Source: PALSA-612 sp035652235
Lineage (GTDB): Bacteria > Actinomycetota > Thermoleophilia > Gaiellales > Gaiellaceae
Assembly: GCA_035652235.1 (NCBI GenBank)
Contig: DASREE010000010.1
Span: forward strand, 1-64,000
Direction: 5' to 3'
Length of the DNA: 64,000 bases
The position numbers and the translations under genes are program-made. Position 1 is the stretch's first letter, and every line of letters starts with the position of its first letter. Below, in pieces: positions 16,444 to 24,352 of this stretch. The notes under the pieces were generated by a model that was not told where the DNA came from, searched no databases, and saw only the letters and a program-made list of their open reading frames with translations.

Positions 16444-17673
16444 CTATACAGCGACTCGCTGCTCCTCGATGAAGGCGGCGGCTGCTGCCGGGTCGAACAG
16501 CCAGGGGAAGTACGTCCGCGGGTCGTCGAAGCCGTTCACGAACGCGCGGCCGACGCCCTCCACCTCCGCGGCTGCGCCGAGCACCTGCAGCACGTGTTCG
16601 GGCGGCGGCAGCAGGAACGCGTTCGTCCATGTCGTCACCGCCTGCGCGTACTCCCAGTAGCCGGCGAAGGTCTCCTCCATCCAGGGAACGTCGAAGTCGT
16701 CGTCGCCCCGCTCGACGATCCGCTGCAGGTAGTGCGTGGCGCACTTGGCGGCACTGTTCGAGCCCTGGCCGGTGATGGGGTCGTTGAGGACGACCGCGTC
16801 GGCCATGCCGAGCACCGGCAGGCCGGAGGGCAGGAGCGCCACCGGCTTGCGCACCGTGGGCGGGAAGCGCCCGGACAGGATCCCGTTCGGGTCGGTGAGC
16901 GCCACCTCGCGGCAGCGCTCGGCCTCCCAGGGGAAGAACGTCTCCAGCACCCACAGGCTCTTCGCCAGGTGCTCCTCCGGGGTGGAGACGTCGCCCCAGC
17001 AGTCCATCGGTCCCCCGGGGATGCCCTCGAAGACCATGATCTCGCACGGCCCCGTCGTCGTCAGGGCGGGGAAGACGAAGTACTCGCCGACCCCGGGCGC
17101 GATGTTGAAGGACACGCGTGTGAACGGCTCGTACGGCGTCATTCCGGTGACGTAGGTGAGCGCGAGCGCGCGCATCGGCCGGTCGAACGGCGAGCGCTCG
17201 GGGTCGCGCTCGAAGAGCTGCGCGATCTCCCCCTTTCCGGCCGCGACGACGACGAGGTCGCTCGTGCCCGCGTAGCGCTCGAGCGACTCCACGCCCGCGT
17301 CCTCGAGCACGAGGGTGCCGCCGATCTCCTGCAGGTGGCGCATCCAGCCGGGGAACTTGACCCGCTGGTCGACGGACTGGCCCGGGTGGTCGAGGCGGTA
17401 GGCCCAGGAGAGCGCCTTCTGGCCGTCCGGCCCCGCGACGGAGATGCCGAGGCCGTCCGTGTACGGGCACTCGGCCTCCCAGAAGTCGATCCCGAGCGCG
17501 CGCTCCGACTCGAGCGCCGTGTGGAACATGAACTGACTCGACATGACGCGGCCGTCGCGGATCTCCTCCGGGCTGCGGTTGGAGACCACGGTCACCTCGT
17601 AGCCGCGCTGGACGAGACCGATCCCGAGCTGGAGCCCCGACTGGCCGCCCCCGACGATGGTGATGCGCCGCAT
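16444..17673 (-). CDS. StyA-like FAD monooxygenase (styrene-monooxygenase family)
   Basis: Single-component-looking oxygenase of 409 aa resembling styrene/indole monooxygenase StyA. It has the FAD motif ITIVGGGQSGLQLGIGL at residues 4-20, DLVVVAAGKGEIAQLFERD, and the FAD-ribityl region NDPITGQGSNSAAKCATHYL. ALALTYVTGM and FTRVSFNIAPGVGEYF match the StyA substrate domain. Members are supplied with reduced FAD by a separate reductase (StyB). No flavin reductase gene is adjacent, so it would use one from elsewhere. The ATG has a good GGGAGG site, and an SDR gene lies 24 bases upstream on the same strand, so both are probably one operon. Confidence 0.82.
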   Translation of the reverse strand: MRRITIVGGGQSGLQLGIGLVQRGYEVTVVSNRSPEEIRDGRVMSSQFMFHTALESERALGIDFWEAECPYTDGLGISVAGPDGQKALSWAYRLDHPGQSVDQRVKFPGWMRHLQEIGGTLVLEDAGVESLERYAGTSDLVVVAAGKGEIAQLFERDPERSPFDRPMRALALTYVTGMTPYEPFTRVSFNIAPGVGEYFVFPALTTTGPCEIMVFEGIPGGPMDCWGDVSTPEEHLAKSLWVLETFFPWEAERCREVALTDPNGILSGRFPPTVRKPVALLPSGLPVLGMADAVVLNDPITGQGSNSAAKCATHYLQRIVERGDDDFDVPWMEETFAGYWEYAQAVTTWTNAFLLPPPEHVLQVLGAAAEVEGVGRAFVNGFDDPRTYFPWLFDPAAAAAFIEEQRVAV

Positions 17674-17697
17674 CTCGCCTCCCTGTTCGTGAGCTCG

Positions 17698-18486
17698 TTA
17701 CTCCGTCAGCTTCGCGATCGCCGCCTCGCGCTGCTCCGGCCCGAGCGCCGAGTAGCCTCCGTCCACCGCCAGCTCCGCGCCGGTGACGAAGCGCGCGTGG
17801 TCGGAGAGGAGGAACGCGACCGCCTCCGCCACCTCTTCCGGCCGCCCCGCCCGCCCGAGCATGTGGAAGGGGGCCGCCACCCGGTCGGCCTTCGCCTGGT
17901 CGTCGCCCGTCAGCCCACGGATCACCGACGACCACGTCCAGCCGGGCGACACGCTGTTCACGCGGATGTTGTCTGCGGCGAGGTCGAGCGCCTCGTTCCG
18001 CGTCAGCTGCGAGACGGCCGCCTTCGTCACCGGATACACCCAGCGCCCGGCCTGCGCGACCTTGCCGCTGATACTGGCGAAGTTGACGACCGCGCCCCCG
18101 CCGCGGCGCACCAGGTGCGGGTGCGCCGCCCGCAGGAGCATGACCCCGCCGACGACGTTGACGTCGAACGACTCGAGCCAGTCGCCGCGCGGCGACCGGA
18201 AGCCCTGATCGGCATACACGGCCGCGACGTTGACGACGAAGTCGACGCCGCCGAACCGCTCCACGGTCGCGTCGACGAGCTCCTGCACGTCACCGTCCGA
18301 GCGGAGGTCGCAGCGGACGAAGGCCGCGTTCGGGGCAAGGTCGCCCGCGATCCGCCCGCCGTTTGCTTCATCGACGTCGCCGACGGCACAGCGCGTGCCG
18401 TAGCCGACGAGCGCGCGCACCACGTGCTCGCCGATCAGCGTCGCCCCGCCGGCGACGATCGCGACCTTGCCGTCGAGACCCCTCAC
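17698..18486 (-). CDS. Short-chain dehydrogenase/reductase
   Basis: Classical SDR, 262 aa. The cofactor loop is AGGATLIGE (residues 12-20), with catalytic Ser in VVNFASISG (S138/S140) and Y151-K155 in YPVTK. D37 after the second strand suggests NAD(H). The NNAG motif is NVAA here. It is followed by the StyA-like gene on the same strand, a pairing consistent with an epoxide or alcohol product being oxidised further. Start is the GTG at 18486; a TAGGCT box sits 12 bases upstream. Confidence 0.87.
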   Translation of the reverse strand: MRGLDGKVAIVAGGATLIGEHVVRALVGYGTRCAVGDVDEANGGRIAGDLAPNAAFVRCDLRSDGDVQELVDATVERFGGVDFVVNVAAVYADQGFRSPRGDWLESFDVNVVGGVMLLRAAHPHLVRRGGGAVVNFASISGKVAQAGRWVYPVTKAAVSQLTRNEALDLAADNIRVNSVSPGWTWSSVIRGLTGDDQAKADRVAAPFHMLGRAGRPEEVAEAVAFLLSDHARFVTGAELAVDGGYSALGPEQREAAIAKLTE

Positions 18487-18498
18487 CGTGCGCCCCTG

Positions 18499-18504
18499 AG
18501 CCTA
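18499..18504 (-). promoter_or_regulatory. Possible -10 box for the SDR/StyA-like operon
   Basis: TAGGCT on the minus strand, 12 bases before the GTG at 18486, in the 136-base gap after the livM gene. No convincing -35 is seen. The gap may also carry the livM terminator; I see no clear hairpin with a U tract. Confidence 0.35.
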
Positions 18505-18622
18505 GACGATCGACCGCGAGGCCCGGTGCCGGCGGGCTCCGGCCAGACCGCGGGCGAGGGCGCGAGCGCGGTCGCCAAGCCTGCGGCGCTCGCGAATCGC
18601 CGGCGAGGGCCGGGAAGTCCCT

Positions 18623-19678
18623 TCACGGCGAGGGCTCCGCCTCCGGCCTCGCCCGCCGCGGCTGCCGCGGCCGAGGCCGCGGCAGCGTCAGCTCCTTGCC
18701 GGCCGTCAGGCCGGCCGGGCGCAGGAGCAGGACGACGAGCATCACGGCCGCCACGCCGACGAAGCTCGAGCCGCCGGGAAGCGTGATATGCCATCCGAAG
18801 ACGTGGATGCCGAGCCCGGACGCGTTGTCGAGCAGGATCGTGACGAGGCTGACCGAGACGGCGCCGACGACCGCTCCGAGCAGGCTGGAGATCCCGCCGA
18901 CGACGAGCATGGCCAGGGTGAGGAAGGTCAGGTCGAGGTACACCTGGCCGGTCGTGATGTTCCCCTGCAAGTGCACGAACAGGCCGCCCGAGAAGCCGGA
19001 CAGCAGACCCGAGAGCGTGAACGCCCACAGCCGCTGGCGGTGGATGTCGATCCCGGCCGCACGGGCGGCGGCGGGATCCTCGCGCGCGGCCCGGAGCATC
19101 CGGCCGAAGCGGCTGCGCTGGTAGGCGAAGGCGACGCCGATCACCGCCAGCGTGCCCACGGTCGCCTGCCAGTAGTCGGTCGTCTGCGGCACCCCGGTGA
19201 GCGTGGTCGCGCCCGGGCCGATCCTCGTCCAGTAGGTGAGGATGTTGTAGGTGACGCCGAGCACGGCCAGCGTGGCGATGCCCGCCGCCAGGCCCGAGAG
19301 CCGCATGAGCGGGACGCCGGCGAGGAAGGCGTACAGGCCTCCGAGCCCGGCGGCAAGCAGCAGCGACCACGTGTTGCCGATCGTGTGGTCGCGGAGCAGC
19401 GGGAACAGGTCGGGGAGCACGCCGCGCTTCGAGTCGAGCGGCACGGTCATCACGCCTGCTGCGAAGGCGCCGACGGCGACGAAGCTGACGTGGCCGAAGG
19501 AGAGGACGCCGGAGTTGCCGACGAACACGTACAGGGAGACGACGATGGCGACGTAGACGATCGCGTTGCGGAACTTCACGTCGTCCGCGCTCGAGGCCGT
19601 GAAGGCGGCGATGAGCGCCAGCGCGACGACCACCCCGGTGGGGCCGAGGAGCTGCGGCAGCCAGCCCGCGCGCCTCAC
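18623..19678 (-). CDS. livM: Branched-chain amino acid-type ABC permease (LivM), system 1
   Basis: Integral membrane permease, 351 aa, about nine to ten hydrophobic helices. NSGVLSFGHVSFVAVGAFAAG is the conserved LivM stretch, and REDPAAARAAGIDIHRQRLWAF is the cytoplasmic loop that contacts the ATPase. Its C-terminal tail (KELTLPRPRPRQPRRARPEAEPSP) is basic and proline-rich. The GTG overlaps the livH stop by four bases (GTGA). Last gene of the operon LLM-TIM barrel-binding protein-G-F-H-M. Longer frames upstream over livH are shadows. Confidence 0.9.
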   Translation of the reverse strand: MRRAGWLPQLLGPTGVVVALALIAAFTASSADDVKFRNAIVYVAIVVSLYVFVGNSGVLSFGHVSFVAVGAFAAGVMTVPLDSKRGVLPDLFPLLRDHTIGNTWSLLLAAGLGGLYAFLAGVPLMRLSGLAAGIATLAVLGVTYNILTYWTRIGPGATTLTGVPQTTDYWQATVGTLAVIGVAFAYQRSRFGRMLRAAREDPAAARAAGIDIHRQRLWAFTLSGLLSGFSGGLFVHLQGNITTGQVYLDLTFLTLAMLVVGGISSLLGAVVGAVSVSLVTILLDNASGLGIHVFGWHITLPGGSSFVGVAAVMLVVLLLRPAGLTAGKELTLPRPRPRQPRRARPEAEPSP

Positions 19679-20607
19679 ACGCGCTCCGCGGCCACGCGCC
19701 CGCTCCGCGCGAACAGCCCCTCCGGACGCAGCAGCAGGACGGCGATGACGAGCACGTACACGACCGACGGCAGGTAGACGACGTCCGGCAGCCAGCCGAG
19801 CCACGAGTACGTCCGCAGCGTCGGCAGCTCGAAGCCGAGGAACGACGTGACGAAGCCGATGGCGAAGCCGCCGAGCGTGGCCGAGACGAGCCGGTCGATG
19901 CCGCCGACGACGACGCCGACGAGCACGACGATCGTCTCGTTGAGGCCGGTGGTCTGGCTGACGAGCGGCGCCTGGATGCTGAGGATGACGGCTGCGAGCG
20001 CGGCGATGGCGCCGGCGATGGCGACGGCGCTGACGATCACCGTGTTCGCCTTGATGCCGAGCAGGCGCGCCGTCGAGAAGTCGAGCGAGGCGGCGCGCAT
20101 CTGCAGGCCGATGCTCGTCCGGTTGAGGAGAAGGGCGAGCGCCGCCAGCGTGACGAGCCCGGTGCCGATGGCAAGGAACGTCACCCAGCGGATGTGGAGC
20201 GAGCCGAGGGTCACCGCCTGGTTCAGCGTCCCGAGCGTCCCCACCGGGTCGCCGAGCCCCCCCTTCTGCCGGTACGTGTACTGGAGGAGCGCACCGTTCT
20301 GGAGCAGGAAGCTGATCGCGAACGTCGCCACCAGCATGGTCGAGGGATCGGCGCTGCGGAGCGGCCGGAAGGCGACGCGCTCCATCACGAGCGAGGCGAC
20401 GACGGCGGCCGCCACGGCCAGGAGGATGCTGCCCGCGTCCGGCCACGAGTCCGTGAAGGCGAGCGCGTAGGCCGCGATCATGATCAGCTGGCCATAGGCG
20501 AAGTTGATCAGCCGCAGGACGCCGAAGACGAGCCCGATGCCGACGGCGATGAGCGCGTACACGGCACCGAGCCCGACTGCGTCGATCAGCGCCTGGACGT
20601 GGGTCAC
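19675..20607 (-). CDS. livH: Branched-chain amino acid-type ABC permease (LivH), system 1
   Basis: Membrane permease of 310 aa with about eight helices. Signature regions are LGAVYALIAVGIGLVFGVLRLINFAYGQ, the typical LivH opening, and the ATPase-contact loop MRAASLDFSTARLLGIKA. GVVVGGIDRLVSATLGGFAIG matches the GIGS-type segment conserved near the C-terminus. GTG start; 97 bases separate it from livF, a gap holding a GC-rich hairpin. Partner of the LivM-like protein that follows. Confidence 0.9.
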   Translation of the reverse strand: MTHVQALIDAVGLGAVYALIAVGIGLVFGVLRLINFAYGQLIMIAAYALAFTDSWPDAGSILLAVAAAVVASLVMERVAFRPLRSADPSTMLVATFAISFLLQNGALLQYTYRQKGGLGDPVGTLGTLNQAVTLGSLHIRWVTFLAIGTGLVTLAALALLLNRTSIGLQMRAASLDFSTARLLGIKANTVIVSAVAIAGAIAALAAVILSIQAPLVSQTTGLNETIVVLVGVVVGGIDRLVSATLGGFAIGFVTSFLGFELPTLRTYSWLGWLPDVVYLPSVVYVLVIAVLLLRPEGLFARSGRVAAERV

Positions 20608-20634
20608 GCGCGCTCCTCGCCGGCTGCGGCTGCC

Positions 20635-20651
20635 GGCCGGCGGAGCCGGCC
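20635..20651. promoter_or_regulatory. GC-rich hairpin between livF and livH
   Basis: GGCCGGC and GCCGGCC pair perfectly across GGA in the only sizeable gap inside the Liv operon. It may slow or partly stop transcription between the ATPase and permease genes. There is no U tract. Simple GC-rich low complexity is an equally good explanation. Confidence 0.25.
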
Positions 20652-20704
20652 TGCGCCGGCGCCTGACGCCGCTCGCACCACGGTCCTCGTCAGGCCCGTA
20701 TTGC

Positions 20705-21445
20705 TCACGAGGCCATGTACGCGGCGACGATCCGCTCCGTGTCCGCGGCGTCGGCCGGGGTGAGCGTCATGCGGATCTCCCCGTTCGTCATCACGTAGGT
20801 GCGGTCGGCGAGCGCGACCGTGCGCTGCGCGCGCTGCTCGACGAGCAGGACCGTCACGCCGCGCTCGCGGATCTTCGCCAGGGCGCCGAAGACGACGTCG
20901 ACGACCGTCGGCGCGAGCCCGAGCGACGGCTCGTCGAGCAGGAGCAGGTCGGGGCCGGCGACGAGCGCCCGCGCGATCGCGAGCTGCTGCTGCTGGCCGC
21001 CGGAGAGGCTGCCGGCATGCCGGCCGGCGAACTCCCGCACGACCGGGAAGAGGTCGAGCACCCAGTCGACGTCCGCCTGCGCGCCGGCCCGGTCGCGCCG
21101 TCCGACGAGCCCGAGGCGCAGGTTCTCCGACACGGTCAGCTCGGCGAAGATGCGGCGGCCCTCGGGCACGAGCGCGATGCCGGCGCGGGAGATCGCCTCG
21201 GGCGGACGGCCGCGGATCGACGCTCCGGCGAGCCGGATGTCGCCGGAGCGCGCCTGGACGAGCCCCATGATCGCGTGCAGCGTCGTCGACTTGCCGGCGC
21301 CGTTCGGCCCGATCAGGCCGACGATCTCGCCGCGGGCGACCTCCAGGTCGAGGTGGCGCACGGCCGGGACGGCGCCGTAGTGGACCCACAGGTCGCGCAG
21401 CTCGAGCGCCGGCACGCCGGCTGCGGCGGGTGCCGCGGCGCTCAC
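20705..21445 (-). CDS. livF: Branched-chain amino acid-type ABC ATPase (LivF), system 1
   Basis: ATP-binding protein of 246 aa. Walker A is GPNGAGKST, the signature is LSGGQQQQLAIARAL, Walker B is LLLLDEPSLGLAP, and LLVEQRAQRTVALADRTYVM is the typical LivF C-terminal stretch. I chose the GTG at 21445, which overlaps the livG stop (GTGA); the frame stays open further upstream over livG but that part is Arg- and Gly-rich shadow. Confidence 0.92.
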   Translation of the reverse strand: MSAAAPAAAGVPALELRDLWVHYGAVPAVRHLDLEVARGEIVGLIGPNGAGKSTTLHAIMGLVQARSGDIRLAGASIRGRPPEAISRAGIALVPEGRRIFAELTVSENLRLGLVGRRDRAGAQADVDWVLDLFPVVREFAGRHAGSLSGGQQQQLAIARALVAGPDLLLLDEPSLGLAPTVVDVVFGALAKIRERGVTVLLVEQRAQRTVALADRTYVMTNGEIRMTLTPADAADTERIVAAYMAS

Positions 21446-22218
21446 GCGCTCGCCTCCTCGACGGCGCTCTCCCCCAGGTAGGCGGCGGTCACGTCCAGGT
21501 TGGCCCGGATCTCCTGCGGCGTCCCCTCGGCCAGCGTCCGCCCCTGGTCGAGCACGTGGATGCGGTCGCACACCTCCATGATCAGGGCCATGTTGTGGTC
21601 GATCAGGAGCACGCCCGCCTCGTGCTCGGAGCGGACGGTGCGGACGACCTCGGCGAAGTCCGGAACCTCCGCTTCGGGGAGGCCGGCCGCCGGCTCGTCC
21701 ATGAGCACGAAGCGCGGCTCGGTCGCGAGCGCACGCGCGACGCCCAGCTTGCGCTCGTCCCCGTGTGCCAGGGTGGACGCCGGCCGGTCGGCGTACGGCT
21801 CCAGCCCGAGCAGCTCGAGCAGGGCGTCGGCGCGGCGCCGCGCCTCGCGCGTGCGGGCGCCCGAGCCGAGCGCCGCCACCTCCACGTTCTCGCGCACGGT
21901 CAGGCCCCCGAACGAACGGCTGTGCTGGAAGGTGCGGGAGAGGCCGGCGCGCCCGCGGCGGTGCGGCGCCCAGCGCGTGATCTCCTCTCCGGCGAGCTCC
22001 ACGGTCCCCGCCGTCGGGAAGTCGAAGCCGGTGAGGACGTTGACGAGCGTCGTCTTGCCGGCGCCGTTCGGGCCGATGAGGCCGACGACCTCATGGCGGT
22101 GCAGCTCCAGGCGGACGTCCCGCAGCGCGTGCACGCCCTCGAACGACCGCGAGACACCGGTGGCCCGGAGGGTGTCTCCGGGCCACCTGCTCGTCTCGCG
22201 CGAGCCCTCGTCCGCCAA
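21442..22218 (-). CDS. livG: Branched-chain amino acid-type ABC ATPase (LivG), system 1
   Basis: ATP-binding protein of about 258 aa. Walker A is GPNGAGKTT. LSRTFQHSRSFGGLTVRENV is the LivG-specific Q-loop region. The signature position reads LAHGDERKLGVARALA in place of LSGGQ, a known feature of LivG ATPases. Walker B is FVLMDEPAAGLP. No ATG or GTG fits the family length; TTG at 22218, five bases after the binding-protein stop codon, is the best start, so the N-terminus is less certain than the rest. Confidence 0.9.
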   Translation of the reverse strand: MADEGSRETSRWPGDTLRATGVSRSFEGVHALRDVRLELHRHEVVGLIGPNGAGKTTLVNVLTGFDFPTAGTVELAGEEITRWAPHRRGRAGLSRTFQHSRSFGGLTVRENVEVAALGSGARTREARRRADALLELLGLEPYADRPASTLAHGDERKLGVARALATEPRFVLMDEPAAGLPEAEVPDFAEVVRTVRSEHEAGVLLIDHNMALIMEVCDRIHVLDQGRTLAEGTPQEIRANLDVTAAYLGESAVEEASA

Positions 22219-22223
22219 CCGCC

Positions 22224-23423
22224 CTACAGGGTGCCGAGCTTCTTCGTCGTGTACAGCTGGAGGAACCTCGGCTTCGAGTTCTGGACCTCCATGAACCGGT
22301 AGGCGCGGCCGAAGACGCTGTGCAGCTTCGGCGAGAAGCTCACCTTCCCGGAGATGGTCGGCAGGCCCTTGAACTTCTCCATGATCGCGGCCAGCGTCGA
22401 GCCCTTCGTCGAGCCTTTCGCCTGCTTGATCGCGGCGACGACGCCGTCGACCGCCGCGGCGCCGGTGACGAAGCCGCCCGTGGCCGGAGGCTGGCCGATC
22501 GCCTTCATCTGCCGGATCAGCGCCCGCACCTGCGGACTCGGGTCGTCGCCGAAGACGGACGCGTAGGTCGGGTAGTAGTAGTTCGAGACGGGCGGGCTCT
22601 TCGGGTACCAGAACGTCCCGTCGCCGGCCCAGGAGTTCATGATCGGCGTCTGGTTCCCGAGGCTGCGCAGGCCGGCCATGAACGTCGGCCAGTCGCCGAA
22701 GCCGGTCGAGGTGACGATCACCTGCGCCTTCTGCTGGTTGACCCGGCTGACGACGTTCTGGATCGTCTTGTCGCCCGACGTGAAGCTCTCGCTGTCGACG
22801 ATCTTGCCGCCGAGCTCCCGGTAGCGGGACGTGAACGCCTGCACGATGTTCTTGAAGTAGACGATCACGTTGTCCGTGACCGTGACCGCAGTCCTCCAGT
22901 GCTTGACGTTGTAGGCCCATTCGGCCATGGCCGCACCCTCGTCCTGCGCCACGTTCCCGTAGCTGAACGCCAGCTTGCCCTTGGGGCCGAAGCGCTTCGG
23001 GCCCATCTGGTCGGTGCCGATGCAGGGTGCGATCGTCAGCATCCCCTTGTTCAGGAACTCCTGGATCGCCGCGGTCGCGAAGTCGACGTCGCAGGTGACC
23101 ATGCCGATCACGGCGCCCTTGGCGACGAGGTTGTCGACGCACGACTTCGACACGTCCGGCTTCGAGTTCTGCGTGTCGCACTTGACGATCTCGAGCTTCG
23201 CGCCCAGCACGCCGCCCTTGCCGTTGATCCGCTTCGCCTCGAGCCGGGCGGCCGTCAGCGCGGGATTGTCGAACGGCGCCATCTGACCGCTCAGGTCGGC
23301 CACGTAGCCGATGATGATCTTCTTCGCCGACCTTGCCCCCGAGGCGGTCGTGACGCCGACCGCTGCCAGGGCCACGGCGAGGACGAGCGCGGCCGCCGAT
23401 CTCCACCTCTTGGAACCCCTCAT
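22224..23423 (-). CDS. Liv-type ABC transporter substrate-binding protein, system 1
   Basis: Periplasmic-binding-protein type I (Leu/Ile/Val-binding fold), 399 aa. A signal peptide is clear: RGSKRW, then AAALVLAVALAAVGVTTASGA, then mature sequence KKIIIGYVADLSGQMAPFDN. I chose the ATG at 23423, which has AAGGAGG five bases upstream; an earlier ATG at 23453 overlaps the preceding stop (TAATG) and cannot be excluded. Four Cys in the mature part (CDTQNSK..., SCVDN, VTCDVD, APCIG) could form disulfides outside the membrane. Ligand is unknown; the LLM and TIM-barrel enzymes in the same operon point to a specific organic substrate, not necessarily an amino acid. Confidence 0.88.
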   Translation of the reverse strand: MRGSKRWRSAAALVLAVALAAVGVTTASGARSAKKIIIGYVADLSGQMAPFDNPALTAARLEAKRINGKGGVLGAKLEIVKCDTQNSKPDVSKSCVDNLVAKGAVIGMVTCDVDFATAAIQEFLNKGMLTIAPCIGTDQMGPKRFGPKGKLAFSYGNVAQDEGAAMAEWAYNVKHWRTAVTVTDNVIVYFKNIVQAFTSRYRELGGKIVDSESFTSGDKTIQNVVSRVNQQKAQVIVTSTGFGDWPTFMAGLRSLGNQTPIMNSWAGDGTFWYPKSPPVSNYYYPTYASVFGDDPSPQVRALIRQMKAIGQPPATGGFVTGAAAVDGVVAAIKQAKGSTKGSTLAAIMEKFKGLPTISGKVSFSPKLHSVFGRAYRFMEVQNSKPRFLQLYTTKKLGTL

Positions 23424-23452
23424 GCTGCCCTCCTTCCGTGCTGCGTTGGCCA

Positions 23453-24352
23453 TTACACCACCTCACTTCCGGCGCCGAGCCGCCCGCGGTTGACGGCGCG
23501 GCCGAACGCCTCCCTGCCGCGGCGGGCGAGCTCCGCCGCCGGCAGCTTCCACAGCGAGTCCTCGAACGCGTCCCCGAACGTGCCGTCGTCGGAGAACAGC
23601 TCGAGGTCGTACAGCCCCGACCAGCCGGTCCGCTCGATCGCGTCGACGATCGCCGGCAGGTCGCAGACGCCGTCGCCCGGCAGCACGCGGTCGCACCAGC
23701 TCCGCGTCGGCTCGCGCCAGTCGTTCACGTGCACGGCGACCAGGCGGCCGCCGTACCGCGCGATCTCCTGCTCGAGCTCGGGCGTGTCCCACAGGTGCCA
23801 CGTGTCGAAGACGAGCCCGAGGCCGTCCGCTGCGGCCTCGTCCACGAGCTCGGCCGCCTCGGCGAGGGTGGTCGGGATCGTCCACTCCTCGCGCCCGTAC
23901 GAGCTCATCGGCTCGATCCCCACCGGCACGCCGAGCCGCGCGCCCTCCTCGGCCAGCTCGCGGAGCCCCTCGACGACCGTGCGCCTCGCCTCCTCCTCGC
24001 CGAGCTCGCCCGCCGGCCCGGTCGGGCAGACGAAGGCCGAGGGCTCGAACGGCGCCAGGCGCCGCATGCCCGCGCGGATCGCGGCGACCCGCTCCTCCGG
24101 GCGCTCAGGGCCGGGAAGGCGCGGCAGCGGGAGGATCGAGGGGACGGCGGGAACGCACGAGCTCGCCTCGAGCCCGCTCGCGCGGAACGCCTCCAGCTGC
24201 TCGCGCTCGCGGCCCTCGACGAGCTTCAGCTCGCAGATCGAGATGCCGGCCGCTCCCGCCGCCCGGTAGGCGTCGAGATCCTCCTCGAAGCTGGCGGACA
24301 GCGTCGAGAACTCGCAGATGGCGAGCCGCTCTTCCGGCCGGCCGTCAGGCAA
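23453..24352 (-). CDS. TIM-barrel sugar phosphate isomerase/epimerase-family protein
   Basis: Xylose-isomerase-like AP-endonuclease-2 fold, 299 aa. Conserved metal-site segments are seen: VGIEPMSSYG (Glu), GLVFDTWHLW (Asp and His), VAVHVNDW (His and Asp) and YDLELFSDD (Glu). These ligands usually hold Mn2+ or Zn2+ in isomerases, epimerases and some dehydratases. The start is TTG at 24352, overlapping the LLM stop by eight bases; no ATG or GTG is available nearby. It lies between an LLM enzyme and the transporter binding protein, so it probably acts on the transported compound. Confidence 0.8.
   Translation of the reverse strand: MPDGRPEERLAICEFSTLSASFEEDLDAYRAAGAAGISICELKLVEGREREQLEAFRASGLEASSCVPAVPSILPLPRLPGPERPEERVAAIRAGMRRLAPFEPSAFVCPTGPAGELGEEEARRTVVEGLRELAEEGARLGVPVGIEPMSSYGREEWTIPTTLAEAAELVDEAAADGLGLVFDTWHLWDTPELEQEIARYGGRLVAVHVNDWREPTRSWCDRVLPGDGVCDLPAIVDAIERTGWSGLYDLELFSDDGTFGDAFEDSLWKLPAAELARRGREAFGRAVNRGRLGAGSEVV

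Noticed and set aside
18490..18622. Riboswitch or small RNA in the gap before the SDR gene, and similar gaps elsewhere
   Set aside because: No recognisable riboswitch core or tRNA cloverleaf was found; short GC-rich stems occur by chance in DNA of this composition.
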